A stretch of 64,000 nucleotides of DNA, from the NCBI GenBank assembly GCA_964469525.1, contig CAYXYU010000001.1, positions 124,001 through 188,000 on the forward strand. The letters are read 5' to 3'. Of this stretch, positions 16,151 through 25,239 are shown one piece after another; the first letter of the stretch is position 1, and each line of letters opens with the position of its first letter. The translations under genes were made by a program, and so were the position numbers. The DNA is from JABDCD01 sp964469525 (lineage in GTDB: Bacteria; Pseudomonadota; Alphaproteobacteria; Rickettsiales; SXRF01). The notes below the pieces were generated by a model that searched no databases, was not told the origin of the DNA, and saw nothing but the letters and a program-made list of their open reading frames with translations.

Positions 16151-16820
16151 GATGATCCTGCCCTTCCGTTTTCGCCTGCGCGCGTTTCTCCAGTTCACAG
16201 GCACAGAATGATCCCTGCTTGCGATACATATCGTCGTTTGCCACTTCCCGTTCGCCGAATGGATCCTGCGCGGGGGCTTTCTCCAATACAGGCTCCAGTC
16301 TCCGCGCCAGGTTTATCTCTCGCGCCTGCTCGTATTGCTTGGCCAGGCGCTGTGCCTCGGTGGCGGAAATTCGGCTCCGGCTGTGCGTGTCGATGATGGC
16401 TCCGATGGCGCCCCCGATGGCCATGACACCCAGCCCTAGGTTGGTGGTTAAAAGGCTGAATCCTTCGGTAAGACCTGCTCCGATCGCCGCTTCGGGAACC
16501 GGTGCCGCGAGGACAATTGAAGCCGCAGTACCTATGGCAAGCACAAGACCCATCGCTATCGCGCCTTTGCCGAAGCTGCTCTGTGCCACCTGCAGAACGC
16601 CCTGCCACAATCGTTGTCCGATTCCACGCAGGGTCTGATCGTACTTTTCCTTGACGATATCGCCGGGGCCTTCGATCTCGGGAGCCACCGATCCCATCTC
16701 CTCGGCGATCTGATCATCGAATTCCGGGTTGACCAGTTTCAGCGGGTTCCATCCCCTCAACGAGTGGCTGCGGGATGCGGCTTCATGAGCAAGACGCGTG
16801 TTTTCGACTTCGTTGACCAC
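16140..16820 (-). CDS. Glycine-rich membrane protein of unknown function
   Basis: 226 residues with a GTG start at 16820, supported by GGAAGGG five bases upstream. Residues 1-75 are polar. Residues 80-145 are hydrophobic and Gly/Ala-rich (AIAMGLVLAIGTAASIVLA; GLGVMAIGGAIGAIID). Residues 150-226 are charged and probably helical (EAQRLAKQYEQAREINLARR), with two late cysteines. No family is recognised. It is the second gene of the minus-strand operon. Confidence 0.8.
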   Translation of the reverse strand: MVNEVENTRLAHEAASRSHSLRGWNPLKLVNPEFDDQIAEEMGSVAPEIEGPGDIVKEKYDQTLRGIGQRLWQGVLQVAQSSFGKGAIAMGLVLAIGTAASIVLAAPVPEAAIGAGLTEGFSLLTTNLGLGVMAIGGAIGAIIDTHSRSRISATEAQRLAKQYEQAREINLARRLEPVLEKAPAQDPFGEREVANDDMYRKQGSFCACELEKRAQAKTEGQDHHVR

Positions 16821-16906
16821 AGGTTCCCTTCCAGCAGATTTCTCTACCTTTCAGTGTAACACAGACTATGCCGTTGGAATGTTAATGTTTTATGACAGTC
16901 GCCCGT

Positions 16907-17455
16907 TCAGTGGGCGGTGGTCTTCGTATGATCCATCCCGAGCAGGGCCTTGCGCCCGGCCGATAGCACCTGGCCGCGCTCATACGTATCGGTGACCAGA
17001 CCGTCGCCATCGGCAATATATGCCATGGTCATAAACGGGGATATCGTCGAGTTATCAATATTTTGCTTTGGTTCTGCCTTAGCGGGTGTTTTATCGGTGC
17101 TGATAGATTCAGTCGAGTAGTTTAAAAATAATTCAATTTTTTCAGTTGGTTGTCTTTTTCGAATGGTATGGGCGCCGAGGATGCTGCCAATCAGCCCCAT
17201 GGCCAAGGCAGCCATCAGATACACTACCCAATCGGCCAAGGGAAGCGTGACAAAGGATACGATACCGATGCCTAGTCCAGCGCCCAGCGTCAGCCCGATG
17301 CAAAGCCCGATCGAGGTAACTTTCCAGAACTGCAGGCGGTCGCACGAGCGGCCGCGGAAGGAGGTCGTTTGGGTCGCCCCACCCCGGGGGGTATCCTGTT
17401 CGGAATAATCGGGGCGGGGCGTCTCGTGTGTTTCGGTATGCGGTACGGTGACCAT
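16907..17455 (-). CDS. Membrane protein of unknown function (first gene of the operon)
   Basis: 182 residues. A polar N-terminus of about 45 residues is followed by two hydrophobic, glycine-rich spans (IGLCIGLTLGAGLGIGIVSF; VVYLMAALAMGLIGSILGAH), then a polar C-terminal half with little hydrophobic content. It leads a run of five co-oriented genes reaching 14769, with an 86-base gap to the second. No known family is recognised. The shared layout of glycine-rich spans plus a polar tail suggests the five act in or at a membrane. Confidence 0.78.
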   Translation of the reverse strand: MVTVPHTETHETPRPDYSEQDTPRGGATQTTSFRGRSCDRLQFWKVTSIGLCIGLTLGAGLGIGIVSFVTLPLADWVVYLMAALAMGLIGSILGAHTIRKRQPTEKIELFLNYSTESISTDKTPAKAEPKQNIDNSTISPFMTMAYIADGDGLVTDTYERGQVLSAGRKALLGMDHTKTTAH

Positions 17456-17573
17456 AAACTCAGGAAGTATTGCAGCTTGGTATGTGTGACGTTACATGCT
17501 AAATTCTAGCCGAATCCGCTGCCGCAGAAAGTGAAATTTTTATGACAGTTCCGCGTAGGTTTGAGGACAACCG

Positions 17574-17978
17574 GTGATCGGAAAATTGAATCACGTGGCG
17601 ATTGCCGTGCCAGATTTGCAAGCCGCCGCTGCCGTCTATCGCGACACGCTGGGCGCCGAAGTATCGGCGCCGCAGGACCTGCCGGAACACGGGGTGACCG
17701 TGGTGTTTGTCACTCTGCCCAATACGAAGATTGAGCTCCTGCATCCGCTGGGTGAAAACTCCCCCATCGCGGGTTTTCTGGTCAAGAATGCCTTCGGTGG
17801 CATTCATCATGTCTGCTACGAGGTGAAAGACATTGCGCTCGCGCGCGACCGGCTGCTTAAGTCCGGCGCACGGGTGCTGGGCGACGGCGAGCCGAAGATT
17901 GGCGCGCACGGCAAGCCGGTGCTGTTCCTGCATCCCAAGGATTTTTGCGGCACGTTGGTAGAATTGGAGCAGGTGTAG
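17574..17978 (+). CDS. mce: Methylmalonyl-CoA epimerase
   Basis: 134 residues, a glyoxalase/VOC-fold protein interconverting (R)- and (S)-methylmalonyl-CoA in propionate metabolism. The GTG start at 17574 gives IGKLNHVAIAVPDL, with the metal His at about position 7. GVTVVFVTLPNTKIELLHPLGE follows, then GGIHHVCYEVKDI and the terminal VLFLHPKDFCGTLVELEQ with His and Glu ligands. GAGG lies 8 bases upstream. The following DUF1467 and proS neighbours are the standard alphaproteobacterial context. Confidence 0.94.
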   Translation: MIGKLNHVAIAVPDLQAAAAVYRDTLGAEVSAPQDLPEHGVTVVFVTLPNTKIELLHPLGENSPIAGFLVKNAFGGIHHVCYEVKDIALARDRLLKSGARVLGDGEPKIGAHGKPVLFLHPKDFCGTLVELEQV

Positions 17979-17981
17979 TCC

Positions 17982-18218
17982 ATGACCCTTTCGCTGGGCG
18001 CGCTTAGCTTCATTACCAGCTGGTGCATCTTGCTCTTTGTCGTGCTGCCATTCTATATCCGCCCCGAGCGGCAGAAATCCGAGATGGATTATGCCGCCGC
18101 GCCGGCGCCAGTGCCGTGGCGGCGGGTATTCCTGGTCAACACCATTCTCAGCCTGCTGTTCACCCTGGCGCTGGCGCTGGTGGTGAACAGCGGCTGGTTC
18201 CCGATGGATACGCTTTAG
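17982..18218 (+). CDS. DUF1467 family membrane protein
   Basis: 78 residues with two membrane segments (GALSFITSWCILLFVVLPFY and VFLVNTILSLLFTLALALV) separated by a short polar loop containing PVPWRRVF. It matches the DUF1467 family that recurs between mce and proS in alphaproteobacteria. It starts 3 bases after mce. The function is unknown. Confidence 0.88.
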   Translation: MTLSLGALSFITSWCILLFVVLPFYIRPERQKSEMDYAAAPAPVPWRRVFLVNTILSLLFTLALALVVNSGWFPMDTL

Positions 18219-18251
18219 CCGTTGACCTTGCGGCGGTTTTTGTACAGTAAT

Positions 18252-18315
18252 GTCATCCTGAATGTAGTGAAGGTCTATTTTGGAAACAGATTCTTTGCCT
18301 CCGGCTCAGAATGAC
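18252..18315. repeat. Palindromic repeat (gtcatcctga family)
   Basis: The ends gtcatcctga and tcagaatgac are inverted repeats (9 of 10 pair) around about 44 bases. It lies between the DUF1467 gene and proS. A relative is inserted in frame in the cysteine desulfurase gene at 59092-59157. Confidence 0.7.
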
Positions 18316-18332
18316 AATTAGCAGAGTTCCCC

Positions 18333-19622
18333 ATGCGTCTTTCCCAATTCTTTCTCCCCCTGCTCAAAGAAAATCCCTCGGAGGCGCAGATTGTCTCGCA
18401 CCGGCTGATGCTGCGCGCCGGCATGATCCGGCAGCAGGCCGCCGGCATCTATAGCTGGCTGCCGCTTGGCCTGCGCGTGCTGCAGAATATCGAGCGTATC
18501 GTCGCCGAGGAGCATGACCGGGCCGGCTGCAACCGCGTGCTGATGCCCACCTTGCAGCCCGCCGATCTGTGGAAGGAGTCGGGACGCTACGAGGTGATGG
18601 GGCAGGAGATGCTGCGCTTTCCCGACCGCGCCGAGCGCGAGCTGATTTATTCCCCGACTTGTGAAGAGATGATCATCGACATCTTCCGCGCCTCGGTGAA
18701 GAGCTACAAGGACCTGCCGCTCAACCTCTACCAGATCCAGTGGAAATTCCGCGACGAGGTGCGCCCGCGCTTCGGCGTCATGCGCGGCCGCGAATTCTTC
18801 ATGAAGGATGCCTACTCCTTCCACGCCGATTTGGATGACGCAAAACGCGAATATGCCAAGATGTACGACGTCTATCACCGTATCTTTGCCCGGCTGGGAC
18901 TGGTCGCCATCGCCGTCAACGCCGATTCGGGCAATATCGGCGGGGCGCTCAGCCACGAATTCCAGGTGCTGGCGGAGACTGGTGAAAGCCAGGTCTATTA
19001 CGATGCGGCGATTGATGATGTGCGCAGCGGGAAGGTGAAAATGAGCGGCGAAGAGATGCGCAGGCTCTATGCAGCTGCTGATGAGCTACACGTACCGGAA
19101 AAATGCCCGGTACCGCCGGAAAAGCTGCGCACCGCGCGCGGCATCGAGGTCGGGCATATTTTCCTGCTCGGGCGCAAATACACCGATGCCATGAAGATCG
19201 ATGTCAGCGGCCCGGATGGAAACCTCCTGCGGGTCGAGATGGGAACCTACGGCATAGGCGTCTCCCGCCTCGCCGGTGCCATCATCGAAGCCAGTCATGA
19301 CGAGGCGGGTATCATCTGGCCGGAATCGGTGGCGCCGTTCAAGGTCGGGCTCATCAACCTGCGCGTCGGCGACGCCAAATGCGATGCCATGTGCCAGTCG
19401 CTCTACGACACGCTGCAAGGCAAAGGCGTCGAGGTGCTGTATGACGACACGGAGGAACGCGCCGGCGCCAAATTCGCCTCGATGGATCTGATCGGCCTGC
19501 CGTGGCAGCTCACCATCGGCCCCAAGGGCGCCGAGAAGGGCATCGTCGAAATGAAGAACCGCAGGACGGGCGAGAAGCAGGAAGTGTCGGCGGATGCCGC
19601 GCTCAACGTATTGTTAAAATAG
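18333..19622 (+). CDS. proS: Proline--tRNA ligase
   Basis: 429 residues, the short class II prolyl-tRNA synthetase of alphaproteobacteria, which lacks the roughly 180-residue editing insertion of the E. coli enzyme. Class II motif 1 lies near RMIRQQAAGIYSWLPLGLRV, the loop RAERELIYSPTCEEMI and motif 2 FRDEVRPRFGVMRGREFFMKDAYSF follow, then EMGTYGIGVSRLAGAIIE (motif 3). The C-terminal anticodon-binding domain contains VLYDDTEERAGAKFASMDLIG. It attaches proline to its tRNA in the cytosol. Confidence 0.97.
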   Translation: MRLSQFFLPLLKENPSEAQIVSHRLMLRAGMIRQQAAGIYSWLPLGLRVLQNIERIVAEEHDRAGCNRVLMPTLQPADLWKESGRYEVMGQEMLRFPDRAERELIYSPTCEEMIIDIFRASVKSYKDLPLNLYQIQWKFRDEVRPRFGVMRGREFFMKDAYSFHADLDDAKREYAKMYDVYHRIFARLGLVAIAVNADSGNIGGALSHEFQVLAETGESQVYYDAAIDDVRSGKVKMSGEEMRRLYAAADELHVPEKCPVPPEKLRTARGIEVGHIFLLGRKYTDAMKIDVSGPDGNLLRVEMGTYGIGVSRLAGAIIEASHDEAGIIWPESVAPFKVGLINLRVGDAKCDAMCQSLYDTLQGKGVEVLYDDTEERAGAKFASMDLIGLPWQLTIGPKGAEKGIVEMKNRRTGEKQEVSADAALNVLLK

Positions 19623-19625
19623 TAC

Positions 19626-19698
19626 CGTCATTCCCGCGAAGGCGGGGGAATCCATATTCCAGGACGTAGTTATGGCCCCCTGCCTGGCGGGGGTGACG
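19626..19698. repeat. Palindromic repeat (cattcccgcgaaggcggg family)
   Basis: It opens cgtcattcccgcgaaggcgg and closes tggcgggggtgacg. It lies between proS and lolC, and is related to 13013-13094 and to the ends of the GIY-YIG cassette. Confidence 0.75.
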
Positions 19699-19711
19699 AA
19701 CAGGAGAGTGA

Positions 19712-20971
19712 ATGTTAAGTGCCTTCGAACGCATGGTGGCCATCCGTTACCTCCGCGCACGGCGCGAAGAGGGGCTGATCTCAGTCATTGCGCTGTTCTC
19801 GCTGGTCGGCATCGCGCTCGGCGTGGCAACGCTGATCGTGGTGCTGGCGGTGATGAACGGCGTGCGCGGCGAGATGATTCGCAGCATCATCGGGCTTGAG
19901 GGACATGTCAGCGTCTACAGCGCCTCACCGCAGGGGATTATAGGTTACGATTCGTTAAGCCAGCATATTGCCGAACTCCCGGGCGTAAAATCCGCCGCGC
20001 CCAAGGTCGAAGGGCAGATCATGGCGTCCTACAAGGGCCAAGCGATGGGGGCCATGGTGGCCGCGTACCGTCCTAATGATTTGCAGTATAAAAAGCTACT
20101 CATCGAACGCATCACGGAAGGTAGCGTAGACGCGCTGAAGCGCGGGGAAGGCATCATCATCGGCAGCCGCATGGCAGAGCGGATGGGGCTCGAGTTAGGC
20201 GACTTGCTGACGTTGATTTCGCCCGAAGGCCGCGCCACCGTCGCCGGCATGGTGCCGCGTGTTAAAGCATATCCGGTGGTGGGTATCTTCTCGATCGGCA
20301 TGTTCGCTTATGACAATGGTTTAATTCTTATGCCGTTCGAGGAAGCACAAATCTATTTCAAGCTGGCTGGGCAGGAGCGGGACGCTGCCAGCATGATCGA
20401 AATCGTCGGCGACGACGCCGACCAGTCGGCGCAACTGGCGCGACGCATCGCGGAAGGGCTCGGCTCCGGTTATCGCCTCTATGAATGGCAATCCTCCAAC
20501 CACCATATCTTCCAGGCGGTACTGGTGCAGCGCAATGTCATGTTCCTGATCCTGACACTGATCATCATCGTCGCTTCCTTCAACATCATCTCGAGCCTGA
20601 TCATGCTGGTGCGCGAGAAGGGGCGCGACATCGCCATCCTGCGCACGATGGGCGCGTCGCGCGCATCCATCCTGCGCATCTTCGTCGCCAGCGGCGCTTC
20701 CGTCGGCGTCATCGGCACGACAGTCGGCGTTGGACTCGGGTTGTTGATTGCCTTCAACACCGAGAACATCCAGCAGAGCCTCGAATCGATGATGGGCCAC
20801 AAGCTGTTTACCGACGAGCTTTATTTCCTGTCACACCTGCCATCGAAGGTCGAGGCTGCAGAGGTGGTCATGGTCGTCGTCCTGGCACTACTGCTGTCGT
20901 TCCTTGCCACCATCTACCCGGCGCGGCGCGCGGCGTCCCTCGATCCGGTGGAGGGGCTGCGTTATGAGTGA
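19712..20971 (+). CDS. lolC: Lipoprotein-releasing ABC transporter permease (LolC/E)
   Basis: 419 residues. An N-terminal membrane helix (ISVIALFSLVGIALGVATLI) is followed by a large periplasmic domain to about residue 270. Three C-terminal helices form the FtsX-like domain, with LVREKGRDIAILRTMGASR as the conserved cytoplasmic coupling segment and ATIYPARRAASLDPVEGLRYE at the end. With LolD it extracts lipoproteins from the inner membrane and hands them to LolA. Its stop overlaps the lolD start by eight bases. Confidence 0.95.
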   Translation: MLSAFERMVAIRYLRARREEGLISVIALFSLVGIALGVATLIVVLAVMNGVRGEMIRSIIGLEGHVSVYSASPQGIIGYDSLSQHIAELPGVKSAAPKVEGQIMASYKGQAMGAMVAAYRPNDLQYKKLLIERITEGSVDALKRGEGIIIGSRMAERMGLELGDLLTLISPEGRATVAGMVPRVKAYPVVGIFSIGMFAYDNGLILMPFEEAQIYFKLAGQERDAASMIEIVGDDADQSAQLARRIAEGLGSGYRLYEWQSSNHHIFQAVLVQRNVMFLILTLIIIVASFNIISSLIMLVREKGRDIAILRTMGASRASILRIFVASGASVGVIGTTVGVGLGLLIAFNTENIQQSLESMMGHKLFTDELYFLSHLPSKVEAAEVVMVVVLALLLSFLATIYPARRAASLDPVEGLRYE

Positions 20972-21641
20972 GAATGTCCTAACATTGAATAACATCAGCC
21001 GCCGGTTTGAGCAAGGCGGGCGAACGCTGACGGTGCTGTCGCATTTCGACCTGCATGTGCGACAGGGCGAGATCGTGGCGCTGGTCGGACCTTCCGGCTC
21101 CGGCAAGTCGACGCTCCTGCAGATCGCCGGGCTGCTGGACACGCCGAGTTCGGGCGAGGTGCAGATTGCCGGGCAGGCGATGAGCGGCGCACCGGATACG
21201 CAGCGTACCCGCTGGCGGCGGACGCATGTCGGCTTTATCTACCAGTTCCATCACCTGCTGCCGGAATTTTCGGCGCTGGAGAATGTCATGCTGCCGCAGA
21301 TGATCGCCGGTGTGCCTAAAGACGCGGCGCAGCAGAAAGCCGGGGCACTGCTGAACGAACTCGGCCTGTCCGACCGCCTGGCTCACCGCCCGGCGCGGCT
21401 TTCCGGCGGCGAGCAGCAGCGCGTCGCCATCGCCCGTGCGCTGGCCAACGACCCGGCGCTGCTGCTGGCCGACGAACCCACCGGCAATCTCGATCCGCTG
21501 ACGGCGGAATCGGTGTTCGGTATGTTCCTGCGTCTGTGCCGCGAGAAGAAGCTGGCGGTGCTGCTGGCCACGCATAATCTCGACCTGGCCCGCCGCGCCG
21601 ACCGCACCGTGCGGCTGGAAGGCGGAGTGATAAATAATTGA
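20964..21641 (+). CDS. lolD: Lipoprotein-releasing ABC transporter ATP-binding protein LolD
   Basis: 225 residues. Walker A GPSGSGKS is at residues 42-49, the Q-loop is in FIYQFHHLLPEF, the signature LSGGEQQRVAIARAL comes near 147, and Walker B is LLLADEPTGNLDP. It energises LolC/E. The ATG at 20964 gives the normal MSENVLTLNNISRRFEQGG; the frame is open 20 codons further upstream inside lolC, but that part is not LolD-like. dnaE follows after 30 bases. Confidence 0.96.
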   Translation: MSENVLTLNNISRRFEQGGRTLTVLSHFDLHVRQGEIVALVGPSGSGKSTLLQIAGLLDTPSSGEVQIAGQAMSGAPDTQRTRWRRTHVGFIYQFHHLLPEFSALENVMLPQMIAGVPKDAAQQKAGALLNELGLSDRLAHRPARLSGGEQQRVAIARALANDPALLLADEPTGNLDPLTAESVFGMFLRLCREKKLAVLLATHNLDLARRADRTVRLEGGVINN

Positions 21642-21671
21642 TTCCTGCTCCGGCGGGATTATGATTCCGGC

Positions 21672-24600
21672 ATGAGTTCCTCGCCACCCTTCATCCATCT
21701 GCGCGTGCACAGCGCCTATTCGCTTCTTGAGGGAGCGATTCATCTCAAGGAATTGGTCAAATGGTGCCGCGCTCAGGGCATGCCGGCGGTGTCGGTGACC
21801 GATCACGGGAACCTGTTCGGCTCACTGGAATTCTCGCTGGCGGCGATCGAAGCCGGCATCCAGCCGATCATCGGTTGCACCCTGTTCCTGCAACCGCCGG
21901 ATGCCGATGCGGCGCGGCACGCCCATGCGCAAAAGCCTGACCAGCTGCCCGTATTTGTTCAGAATGAAACCGGCTGGAAGAACCTGCTGGAGCTGGTCAG
22001 TCAGTCCTTCCTGCAGCCGGCGGGCGGCGGACACGGGCCGCTGCTGACGCTTGCCGATGTGGCCGCGAAAAGCGAAGGCCTGATTGCGTTGACTGGCGGC
22101 AGGCAGGGTATGGTCGGCAAGGCGCTGATCCACGGGCGCGAGGCGCCGGCCGAGGAACAGCTGCTGGAACTGGCCCGCATTTTCCCAGGCCGGCTCTATG
22201 TCGAGCTGACGCGTCACGGCCTGCCCGAGGAAGCTGCCATCGAGCCGGGGCTGATTGCGCTAGCCTATAAGCATCACCTGCCGCTGGTTGCCACAAACGG
22301 CGCCTATTTCATGGAAGCGGAAATGTACGAGGCGCACGATGCGTTCCTCTGCATCGCCGACGGTACCTATGTCGGCGATGCCAATCGCCGCCGCCTGACG
22401 CCGGAGCATCGCCTCAAGACGCCGAAGGAAATGACGGGGCTCTTCGCCGATCTCCCGGAGGCGCTTGAGAATACCGTGGTCATTGCCCGCCGCTGTGCCT
22501 TCGTACCCACGACCAGGGCCCCTATCCTGCCGCGCTTTTCCGAAGATGGGCAGAGTGAGGAGGAGATGCTGCGCAAGAAAGCGCAGGCCGGGCTGCAGCA
22601 GCGACTGGAGCGCTACGTGTTCTCTCCCGGCATGAGCGAGGAGGAAAAAGAGGCGAAGGCTGCGCCTTACCGGGAGCGGTTGCAGTTCGAGATCGAGACG
22701 ATCAACAAAATGAAATTCCCCGGCTACTTTCTGATTGTCTCCGACTTCATCACATGGAGCAAGGCGCAGGGTATCCCGGTTGGGCCAGGACGCGGCTCGG
22801 GCGCCGGCTCGCTGGTGGCCTGGGCGCTGTCCATCACCGATCTCGATCCGCTGCGCTACGGCCTGCTGTTCGAGCGCTTCCTGAACCCTGAGCGCGTATC
22901 CATGCCGGACTTCGACATTGACTTCTGCCAGGAGCGGCGCGAGGAGGTCATCCGTTATGTGCAGAGCCGCTACGGGATTGAGCGCGTGGCGCAAATCATT
23001 ACTTTCGGGAAATTACAGGCGCGTGCGGTGCTGCGTGATGTCGGGCGCGTGCTGCAGATGCCTTATGGGCAGGTCGACCGCATCTGCAAGCTGGTGCCAC
23101 ACAATCCAGCTGCGCCGGTGACGCTCGAGCAGGCTATCGACATCGAGCCGATGCTGAAGGCGGCCATTCGCGAGGATGAGACGATCGAGAAGCTGGTCGA
23201 TATCAGCCTGAAGCTCGAGGGCCTGAACCGCCATGCCTCGACGCACGCGGCGGGAGTGGTGATCGGCGACCGGCCGCTTTCCGAACTGGTGCCGATGTAC
23301 CGCGATCCGAAATCCGACATGCCGGTGGTGCAGTATTCGATGAAATACGCCGAAAGCGCCGGACTGGTGAAGTTCGACTTCCTGGGTCTGAAAACGCTGA
23401 CCGTGCTGGCGCGTGCCGTAGAGCTTATACGTCCAAGAGGTATTGAGGTGGATCTGCTGGCGTTGCCGGAAGGCGACAAGAAAACCTACGAAATGCTTAG
23501 CCGCGGCGATACGGTGGGCGTATTCCAGCTGGAAAGTGCCGGCATGCGCGACACGCTGAAGAAGCTCAGGCCCGACTGTCTCGAGGACATCATCGCGCTG
23601 GTGTCGCTCTACCGTCCGGGCCCGATGGACAACATCCCGACCTATATCGCCCGCAAGCACGGGCTGGAGAAGCCGGAATACCTGCATGCGTTGCTTCAGC
23701 AGGTACTGAAGGAAACCTTCGGTGTCATCATCTACCAGGAGCAGGTGATGCAGATCGCGCAGCTGCTCGCCGGTTACAGCCTGGGCGAGGCCGACCTGTT
23801 GCGCCGCGCCATGGGCAAGAAGATTCGCTCGGAGATGGAGGCGCAGCGCGATATTTTCGTTCGGCGTGCGGTGGAGCGCGGTGTCGAGGAACGGCAGGCG
23901 GCGGGCATCTTCGACCTGATCGCCAAGTTCGCTGAATACGGGTTCAATAAATCGCATGCCGCCGCCTACGCGGTAATCGCTTACCAGACAGCATGGGTCA
24001 AAGCCAATTACCCGGTAGAATTCATTGCGGCTTCGATGACCTACGACATGCACAATACGGACAAGCTGGCTGTCTTTCATGAGGAGGCATCCCGCTTTTC
24101 CATTCCGCTACTGCCGCCGGATATCAATCGGTCAGAAGTGTTATTCTCGGTCGAGGATGGTGCGGTGCGCTATGCGCTGGCGGCAGTGCGTAATGTGGGC
24201 GCGCAGGCCATGGAAGGAGTGGTGACGGAACGCCGGGCCAACGGCCCGTTCGCGGATATCTTCGATTTCGCTTCGCGGGTGCCGCCGGAAGCGCTGAACC
24301 GGCGGGCGCTTGAACACCTCATCAAAGCCGGCGCGTTCGACAGGCTGCATTCCAACCGCCAGCAGCTGTTCGCCGGGATTGACCGCATCATGGCCTATGG
24401 TGCTTCCTGCCAGCGCGACAAGGACAGCCAACAGGAAAGCCTGTTCGCCGGAGCGGGCGAGGCGGCGATTCCGAAGCCGAAGCTGGCGGAGGCGGCGGAC
24501 TGGTCGGTGTTGGAGCGGCTCGAGCATGAATATTCCGCCATCGGGTTTTACCTGTCAGCGCACCCGCTCTCGGGCTACCGGCTGGCGCTGGAGAAGATGG

Positions 24601-25148
24601 GAACCATTGCCTCCTCCGCTTTTGCCGAAAAGCTGACCAGCCAGTACTGCAGTATTAAAGTGGCGGGGATTGTCACCGGTCGGAAATTCAAGGTGTCGGA
24701 CAAGGGCCGGTTTGCCTTTATTCAGCTATCTGACTTAGGCGGTGTTTTCGAGGTATCGGTATTCAATGAGGATCTGCTCAATCGTCAACGCGACCTGTTG
24801 GAAAACGGTAAGATATTACTCATTCAGGCCGACGCGAAGCTGGAGGAGGCCGGGCCGCGGCTGATCGCCCAGTCCATTACGCTGTTTGACGAGGCGCTGG
24901 TGAAGCGCCAGCAGTCCAACGGCATGGCGTTGTTCCGTATTATCGTTAATCAACCCGAATCCCTGACATCCATCCGCGCGTTGCTCGGCGAATCGAACGG
25001 GCGTGGTGCGGCGGTGCGGCTGCTGGCCGAGCTTGAGCAGGGCCGGGCGGAGATCCAGCTGCCGGGGCGCTATGCGGTTTCTCCGGTCATTCTTGATAAA
25101 ATCAGGGTGCTTAAGGGGGTATTGTCGGCCGAGGAAGTGGCCGCGTAA
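21672..25148 (+). CDS. dnaE: DNA polymerase III subunit alpha
   Basis: 1158 residues, the normal length of the replicative polymerase. The N-terminal PHP domain starts HLRVHSAYSLLEGAI. Catalytic aspartates lie in SMPDFDIDFCQERREEVI (about residues 413-417) after GPGRGSGAGSLVAWAL. The region GVFQLESAGMRDTLKKLRP follows, with EYGFNKSHAAAYAVIAYQTA in the fingers. A C-terminal OB-fold begins near 995 (VAGIVTGRKFKVSDKGRFAF). The lolCD-dnaE order is typical for alphaproteobacteria. Confidence 0.97.
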   Translation: MSSSPPFIHLRVHSAYSLLEGAIHLKELVKWCRAQGMPAVSVTDHGNLFGSLEFSLAAIEAGIQPIIGCTLFLQPPDADAARHAHAQKPDQLPVFVQNETGWKNLLELVSQSFLQPAGGGHGPLLTLADVAAKSEGLIALTGGRQGMVGKALIHGREAPAEEQLLELARIFPGRLYVELTRHGLPEEAAIEPGLIALAYKHHLPLVATNGAYFMEAEMYEAHDAFLCIADGTYVGDANRRRLTPEHRLKTPKEMTGLFADLPEALENTVVIARRCAFVPTTRAPILPRFSEDGQSEEEMLRKKAQAGLQQRLERYVFSPGMSEEEKEAKAAPYRERLQFEIETINKMKFPGYFLIVSDFITWSKAQGIPVGPGRGSGAGSLVAWALSITDLDPLRYGLLFERFLNPERVSMPDFDIDFCQERREEVIRYVQSRYGIERVAQIITFGKLQARAVLRDVGRVLQMPYGQVDRICKLVPHNPAAPVTLEQAIDIEPMLKAAIREDETIEKLVDISLKLEGLNRHASTHAAGVVIGDRPLSELVPMYRDPKSDMPVVQYSMKYAESAGLVKFDFLGLKTLTVLARAVELIRPRGIEVDLLALPEGDKKTYEMLSRGDTVGVFQLESAGMRDTLKKLRPDCLEDIIALVSLYRPGPMDNIPTYIARKHGLEKPEYLHALLQQVLKETFGVIIYQEQVMQIAQLLAGYSLGEADLLRRAMGKKIRSEMEAQRDIFVRRAVERGVEERQAAGIFDLIAKFAEYGFNKSHAAAYAVIAYQTAWVKANYPVEFIAASMTYDMHNTDKLAVFHEEASRFSIPLLPPDINRSEVLFSVEDGAVRYALAAVRNVGAQAMEGVVTERRANGPFADIFDFASRVPPEALNRRALEHLIKAGAFDRLHSNRQQLFAGIDRIMAYGASCQRDKDSQQESLFAGAGEAAIPKPKLAEAADWSVLERLEHEYSAIGFYLSAHPLSGYRLALEKMGTIASSAFAEKLTSQYCSIKVAGIVTGRKFKVSDKGRFAFIQLSDLGGVFEVSVFNEDLLNRQRDLLENGKILLIQADAKLEEAGPRLIAQSITLFDEALVKRQQSNGMALFRIIVNQPESLTSIRALLGESNGRGAAVRLLAELEQGRAEIQLPGRYAVSPVILDKIRVLKGVLSAEEVAA

Positions 25149-25239
25149 TACCTTGTTAACCCACTGGTTTTAACCGTTTCTTTGTTTTTGCCTGCGATAC
25201 TTTGGGTGAGGTTCACTCAACCAAAGGTTCATTTCCGCG

